Below, in pieces: positions 59,920-64,000 of a stretch of DNA of 64,000 nt. The translations under genes were made by a program, and so were the position numbers. How positions within the stretch are numbered: position 1 is the stretch's first letter; every line of letters begins with the position of its first letter. The DNA is taken from assembly GCF_900113965.1 (NCBI RefSeq), contig NZ_FORI01000002.1, positions 124,001 to 188,000 on the forward strand. Reading direction: 5' to 3'. The notes beneath the pieces were generated by a model. It did no database searches. It was not told where the DNA came from and saw nothing but the letters and a program-made list of their open reading frames with translations. The DNA comes from Treponema bryantii (GTDB lineage Bacteria > Spirochaetota > Spirochaetia > Treponematales > Treponemataceae).

Positions 59920-61379
59920 TAGTAGGCACCTTTACCGTTGATGACAACCCATACCGTTTTTATAAGAATCCAGATATCAAGCCAGATTGACCAGTTCTGA
60001 ATATAATATGTATCAAAAGAAATTCTTTCTTCGTAACCTGTGTCTGAACGGCCTGAAACCTGCCACATACCAGTAAGGCCTGGTACTACAGAAAGAACGT
60101 AATCTTTGTAGTCTCCGTATTTAACAAGTTCAGGTTCTGTAACAGGACGAGGACCTACAAGACTCATATCTCCAAAGAGAATGTTAAAGAGCTGTGGAAG
60201 TTCATCAAGACTTGTACGGCGAAGGAATTTTCCGAACTTTGTAACACGCGGGTCATCCTGGAACTTACGATCCTTTTCCCATTCTGCACGGCGTACAGGA
60301 TCTGTTGCAAGAATCTCTTCAAGAATCTCCTGTGAATTAATACACATAGAACGGAACTTCCAGCACTTAATTTCACGTCCATTTTTACCTACGCGTTTGT
60401 GAGCATAGAAAACTGGTCCGCGAGAAGTAAGTTTTACGAGAAGTGAAAGAATAATGAAAATTGGAAGAAGAAGAGGCATACAAATTAAGATTGCACAGAT
60501 ATCAATAATTCTCTTTAAAACCAGGTTGCCCTTAAAAGTAAGGTTGTGAATAGAGGCAAATCCAATAATTCCTGCAATATCTTTAAGCTGCTGTGTAGAA
60601 GTAAAGAAGGTCTGGTTTTTCGAAACAGAAATTGTATATCTGTATGAAGCCATTACCTTGTTCATATCTCCATGGTAATCACAGATGAGAGCCTGTTTAA
60701 TATTATGCTTTTTGATGGTTTTGAAAAGCTCTTCATTTGGAGGGAAAACCGGAATACCCTTGTAATCGCCTGTTTTTTTTGCATCAGAATCAATAATAAC
60801 AGCTGGATGGTATCCCAGATATTTATTTTTTATGAGTTTATCAATAATGAAATTACCGTTGCTGCCAGATGTAAACATAACAGCTGGAACTCCCCACCAT
60901 TTAAAGCGGCCAAAGTAATGTTTTGCAGCTTCTCGGAATGCAGGTAGGGCAATTGTTGAAAGTGGAATTGCAATAATGAATGCAATGGCAAGCTGAAGCT
61001 TATGGCTGTCTTGAATCAGAAGATCTGCAACACGAAGTTCATTTTCATCTGAAATTATAAGACTAAAAATAATTGAGATAAAACTGAACAATGAAGAGAA
61101 AAAGAACTTTCTAACTTCATCTGTAGGCGAATTCATTATTCCTGGATATAAACCGATACAACCAAAGAAAAGAAGAATTAATGGGATATAAATCGAATAG
61201 TTAATAAATGACTTAAAGTTAATTGAGTCTGGTGCAAATAAATTTACAATAAAAAATCCAAGCCCAATACAAAGAATAAGTACAAGTGCATCTACAAAAA
61301 AGAGTGCCATTCCTGAAATAAAAGAACTTGTCTGAGGATAAAGTTTTTTTATATGTGTCTCAAATTCACTTGTAGTCAT
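59919..61379 (-). CDS. WbaP-family undecaprenyl-phosphate sugar-1-phosphate transferase
   Basis: These phosphoglycosyltransferases load the first sugar phosphate onto undecaprenyl phosphate to begin an O-antigen, capsule or glycan. The 486-residue product has four N-terminal TM helices, a Rossmann-like middle domain (about 150-260), a further TM or re-entrant helix (about 288-310, KRIIDICAILICMPLLLPIFIILSLL) and the catalytic PF02397 part: RGPVFYAHKRVGKNGREIKCWKFRSM, RRTSLDELPQLFNILFGDMSLVGPRPV (with the DE dyad) and GLTGMWQVSGRSD. The sugar is unknown. It follows the fusion gene with 39 bases between. Confidence 0.9.
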   Translation of the reverse strand: MTTSEFETHIKKLYPQTSSFISGMALFFVDALVLILCIGLGFFIVNLFAPDSINFKSFINYSIYIPLILLFFGCIGLYPGIMNSPTDEVRKFFFSSLFSFISIIFSLIISDENELRVADLLIQDSHKLQLAIAFIIAIPLSTIALPAFREAAKHYFGRFKWWGVPAVMFTSGSNGNFIIDKLIKNKYLGYHPAVIIDSDAKKTGDYKGIPVFPPNEELFKTIKKHNIKQALICDYHGDMNKVMASYRYTISVSKNQTFFTSTQQLKDIAGIIGFASIHNLTFKGNLVLKRIIDICAILICMPLLLPIFIILSLLVKLTSRGPVFYAHKRVGKNGREIKCWKFRSMCINSQEILEEILATDPVRRAEWEKDRKFQDDPRVTKFGKFLRRTSLDELPQLFNILFGDMSLVGPRPVTEPELVKYGDYKDYVLSVVPGLTGMWQVSGRSDTGYEERISFDTYYIQNWSIWLDIWILIKTVWVVINGKGAY

Positions 61380-61418
61380 AACTTCTATTTTATATCAAAT
61401 TATTGTTATCGTCTATAA

Positions 61419-63254
61419 TCATTTACCAGCTAGAATTGTTTTGAGAGTTTCAATCAAAATGTCGTTGTCTTCTTTATCGCGGATAGCAAGACGAATATAT
61501 TTTGGCTCTTCAAAGCACTTTTTGCCTGTAAGGTCTTTGATGAAAATATTGCATTTTTCAAGAAGAGTTACGGCAAGTTTGTCGGAAGTCATGTTGCCTG
61601 TGAGACGGCAGAGCAGGAAGTTTGCCTGGCTTGGATAAACCTTAAGTCCTTTGATTTTTGAAAGCTCTTTGATAAAGCGGGCTCGCTCTTCTGCAATTGA
61701 ATCGCAGGCAGAAGCATAAGTCTTGCTGTACTTCTCATAAATCTGAAGATAGTATTCACCAAAGGAATTGATATTCCAGATGGCATTAGTCTTTTTGATA
61801 AGATTGATGTAGTCGCTGTTTGAAGATGCAAGTACACCAAGACGAAGGCCTGGAACACCATAACTCTTACTGATTGATTTTACAACAATCAGATTATCAT
61901 ATTCGTTTAAGATTTCTTCATTAAGAAGTGTATAGCGGATATCCTTATCAGCAAAATCAATGAAAGATTCATCAAAAACAAGCTTTACGTTTAACGGCTG
62001 AAGTTCCTTAAGGAGAGAAAGGACTTCTTTTTTCTGAAGGAAATTTCCAGAAGGATTATCAGGATTGATAAGAAGAACAGTGTTTACTCCTTCTTTTTTT
62101 ACGACTTCAAGAATGTCTTTTGCTGTATAAGAAAAATCTTTTGGATTTGTCTTTACAGGTACAATCTGGCAGTTTGCAAAACGCTCAGGATATTCGTTGA
62201 AGGTAGGGTAAGGAACTGCAACTTTTCCAGTGAGTTTATCGCCAAGTGAAGAAATGAGTTCTGCTGCACCGTTACCAACAACAATGTGTTCTGGAAGAAG
62301 ATTAAAGATTTTTCCGGCAAGAAGGCTCATCTGTGCGGCACCACTTGGGTACTGAGTAAGAAGAGTTTTAATATTTGCTTCAAGTTCATCAACCATTTTC
62401 TGTGGTGGGAAATATGGATTTACGAGATAGCAGTAATCTTTGAGCTGAGGGTAACGCCAGTAGCCTCCGTAAGTTTTCTGAAGGAGCTTGAGTTTATCTT
62501 TGCCTTTAGAGAAACGTGTTTCAGCAATTGCAAGATCTGCAGGATCATCAATTTCGTACCAGTCATCACCAGGAACTGGTAGTCCTTTGAGTGTAGAAGA
62601 TGAAAGAAAAGAAAGAACTTTGAGAACCTGTTCATAATATTCGTTCTTTCCGAAAGACTTCTGATATGCTTCGAGGAAGGGAACATAGTAATCTTTAGAA
62701 AACTCTTTTGAGAATTTATAAATATTTACTGTTTTATAGTAATCTTCGGTTTCAAACCAGTTGAAATGAGCTTTGTCGAGGATACCGGTAATATGATTTT
62801 CTTCGTCAAGGAGAGTACAGGTTCCGTCCATCCAGCTTTCAAAGTGAGAAACTACTGCAAGGTTTGGATCTTTAGATTTCAGGAGTTTTGTAATGATTTC
62901 CGGCTTGAAAATCAAATCACTTTCCAAAAGAATTGTGTCGTCCTGGCAGAGGGCTTCGCGTGCCATGTAAAGAGAATAGATATTGTTGGTTTTGTCATAA
63001 ACCTTGTTTTCAATAAATTCAATTTCCATTCCGTTAAGATTCTTTTTGTTGAATTTGGAATTTATAAAATCAATCAAAACATCGCTTTTGTAGCCAACGA
63101 CAATAACCATTTTCTTGATGCCGTTCTTTACAAGAGCTTCAATTGCATATTCAATCAAGGTTTTTCCGTTTACAGGAACCATACATTTAGTTGCGTTTTT
63201 TGTATATCGGCCAAGGCGTTTGCCCATTCCAGCGGCCAGCATTAATGCCTGCAT
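61419..63254 (-). CDS. Bifunctional cytidylyltransferase-aminotransferase, PntC-AEPT-like
   Basis: The 611-residue product is a fusion. Residues 1-240 form a LicC/PntC-type nucleotidyltransferase (LAAGMGKRLGRYTKNATKCMVPVNGKTLIEY; LLESDLIFKPE). Residues about 255-611 form a fold-type I PLP aminotransferase of HisC-like form (VVGNGAAELI, NPDNPSGNFL, VFDESFIDFAD, SISKSYGVPGLRLG with PLP Lys about K463). Treponema denticola has a characterised fusion of this kind, PntC-AEPT, that makes 2-aminoethylphosphonate and activates it with CTP for surface decoration. The match here is by domain order. No PEP mutase gene is in the window, so a phosphocholine-like or other amino headgroup is possible. The start lies one base from the glycerophosphotransferase stop. 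Confidence 0.85.
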   Translation of the reverse strand: MQALMLAAGMGKRLGRYTKNATKCMVPVNGKTLIEYAIEALVKNGIKKMVIVVGYKSDVLIDFINSKFNKKNLNGMEIEFIENKVYDKTNNIYSLYMAREALCQDDTILLESDLIFKPEIITKLLKSKDPNLAVVSHFESWMDGTCTLLDEENHITGILDKAHFNWFETEDYYKTVNIYKFSKEFSKDYYVPFLEAYQKSFGKNEYYEQVLKVLSFLSSSTLKGLPVPGDDWYEIDDPADLAIAETRFSKGKDKLKLLQKTYGGYWRYPQLKDYCYLVNPYFPPQKMVDELEANIKTLLTQYPSGAAQMSLLAGKIFNLLPEHIVVGNGAAELISSLGDKLTGKVAVPYPTFNEYPERFANCQIVPVKTNPKDFSYTAKDILEVVKKEGVNTVLLINPDNPSGNFLQKKEVLSLLKELQPLNVKLVFDESFIDFADKDIRYTLLNEEILNEYDNLIVVKSISKSYGVPGLRLGVLASSNSDYINLIKKTNAIWNINSFGEYYLQIYEKYSKTYASACDSIAEERARFIKELSKIKGLKVYPSQANFLLCRLTGNMTSDKLAVTLLEKCNIFIKDLTGKKCFEEPKYIRLAIRDKEDNDILIETLKTILAGK

Positions 63255-63255
63255 A

Positions 63256-64000
63256 TTATTCTCCTATAGTTTTAATCATAAAGTCGGCGATGGCTTTCCC
63301 GGCAGTACCCTGATTTGCCCAGGCCTCTTCTTTAGCCTTGTGGCGGAGGGCGGCCAGTTCTTCGCTGTCGCTTGCTTTCTGAATGATTTCTTTTATATTA
63401 TCAAACTTTTCTTCTTTAAGTTCAATTCCAATTTTAGAAAGGGTTTCAAATTGCCAGATTTTTCTGCCGTTGTCTGGCAGATCATAAGCGTCGTATGGCA
63501 TTAAATCCAGCTGGGCATTTACGTACATAACAGGCTTGTCGCAGAGGAAGGTGTAGTCGTAAATAATGCCGGAGAAATCAGAAATCATGATATCTGATTT
63601 TTTCATTGAATAGATATTGTCCCGCTCGTAGTCCCAGGTAAGGTTTGCGGCGTCCTTGTAACGCTCGGTCAGGCGGTCCAGCATGTCTTTTTCAGATTTT
63701 TTAGACTGAGGATGAGGACGCACGATGATGTTCCAGCCGGTAGCAAGAAGAGGATCCAGAAGTTTTTCGCCGTATTTAGAAAGAAGGGCGCTTGGACCCC
63801 AGCTTGGTGAAACAAGTACAGTGAAGGTGTGGTCGGTCTCAGCAGGTATTGCAGCCATTTTTTCTTTGAGGGTATCAAGATAAGGGCAGCCAACAACTGT
63901 AAGTTCCTTTTTCTTAATGCCGCGCTGGGCTTCGAGGTAGCGGATATCAGTTTTCTGATAGTCTCCCGAAAGAAGGACTGAATCAAAATAATCAATTCCA
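63256..64000 (-). CDS. CDP-glycerol:poly(glycerophosphate) glycerophosphotransferase-like protein, C-terminal part, cut by the window edge
   Basis: Only the last 248 codons are present; the frame is open to the right edge. Phrases typical of TagB/TagF are IKKKELTVVGCPYLDTL, VRPHPQSKKSEKD, SDIMISDFSGIIYDYTFLCDKPVMYVN and the final LRHKAKEEAWANQGTAGKAIADFM. These enzymes transfer glycerol phosphate or other polyol phosphate from a CDP donor onto a surface polymer. Together with the downstream cytidylyltransferase it suggests a CDP-activated head group. An internal ATG at 63858 is not the start, as homologous sequence continues upstream. Confidence 0.87.
   Translation of the reverse strand, partial: GIDYFDSVLLSGDYQKTDIRYLEAQRGIKKKELTVVGCPYLDTLKEKMAAIPAETDHTFTVLVSPSWGPSALLSKYGEKLLDPLLATGWNIIVRPHPQSKKSEKDMLDRLTERYKDAANLTWDYERDNIYSMKKSDIMISDFSGIIYDYTFLCDKPVMYVNAQLDLMPYDAYDLPDNGRKIWQFETLSKIGIELKEEKFDNIKEIIQKASDSEELAALRHKAKEEAWANQGTAGKAIADFMIKTIGE

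Overview
The window looks like a chromosomal segment of a spirochaete of the genus Treponema, most likely a host-associated, non-pallidum type. Three things support this. The motility operon runs flbD-motA-motB-fliL-fliM-fliY-fliO-fliP-fliQ-fliR-flhB-flhA-flhF-flhG-(orf)-fliA-fapA. The V-type ATPase operon has the treponemal order E-DUF2764-A-B-D-I-K. Many neighbours are small secreted or TPR proteins with no name. The DNA is AT-rich, genes are tightly packed on both strands, and TTG and GTG starts are common. I see no tRNA, rRNA, CRISPR array, transposase or prophage.

Layout. 1-3040 (minus): thiI, a family-4 uracil-DNA glycosylase and the 5' part of priA. 3255-9384: two secreted proteins of unknown role around a minus-strand envelope-lipid cluster (two GT8 glycosyltransferases, two PlsC-type acyltransferases, a small membrane protein). 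9597-15460 (plus): ileS, a lipoprotein, a long uracil phosphoribosyltransferase and a TPR lipoprotein. 15484-23553 (minus): a compact five-gene operon with two DUF115/MptE-like (Maf-type) proteins, a very acidic 961-residue repeat protein and a membrane protein with a degenerate GGDEF domain. 23704-29636: an FtsB/DivIC-like protein, smpB, signal peptidase I, hemW and a two-component system. 29896-47187 (plus): the flagellar export, motor and sigma operon. 47214-48281: galM. 48502-55890 (plus): the V-ATPase. 56190-58411 (plus): ispG and a TPR protein. 58408-64000 (minus): a surface-polymer cluster with an outer-membrane barrel, a WbaP-type phosphoglycosyltransferase, a cytidylyltransferase-aminotransferase fusion resembling PntC-AEPT, and a truncated CDP-glycerol glycerophosphotransferase.

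The most distinctive layer is not a gene. At least three kinds of short palindromic repeat are scattered between genes, and some lie inside genes. One is in frame in priA, one in frame in the adjacent glycosylase gene, one encodes part of a lipoprotein signal peptide, and one supplies a stop codon; hemW may hold a further degraded copy. Two much longer imperfect hairpins (143 and 161 bp) lie between genes. A second recurring theme is a TATAAT-like box 6-9 bases upstream of a start codon with no Shine-Dalgarno sequence (thiI, a GT8 gene, the degenerate-GGDEF gene, smpB, ispG), which suggests leaderless mRNAs. By contrast the distal flagellar genes have a textbook TTGACA-N17-TATAAT promoter.

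All functional calls come from reading motifs and gene order; no database search was run.
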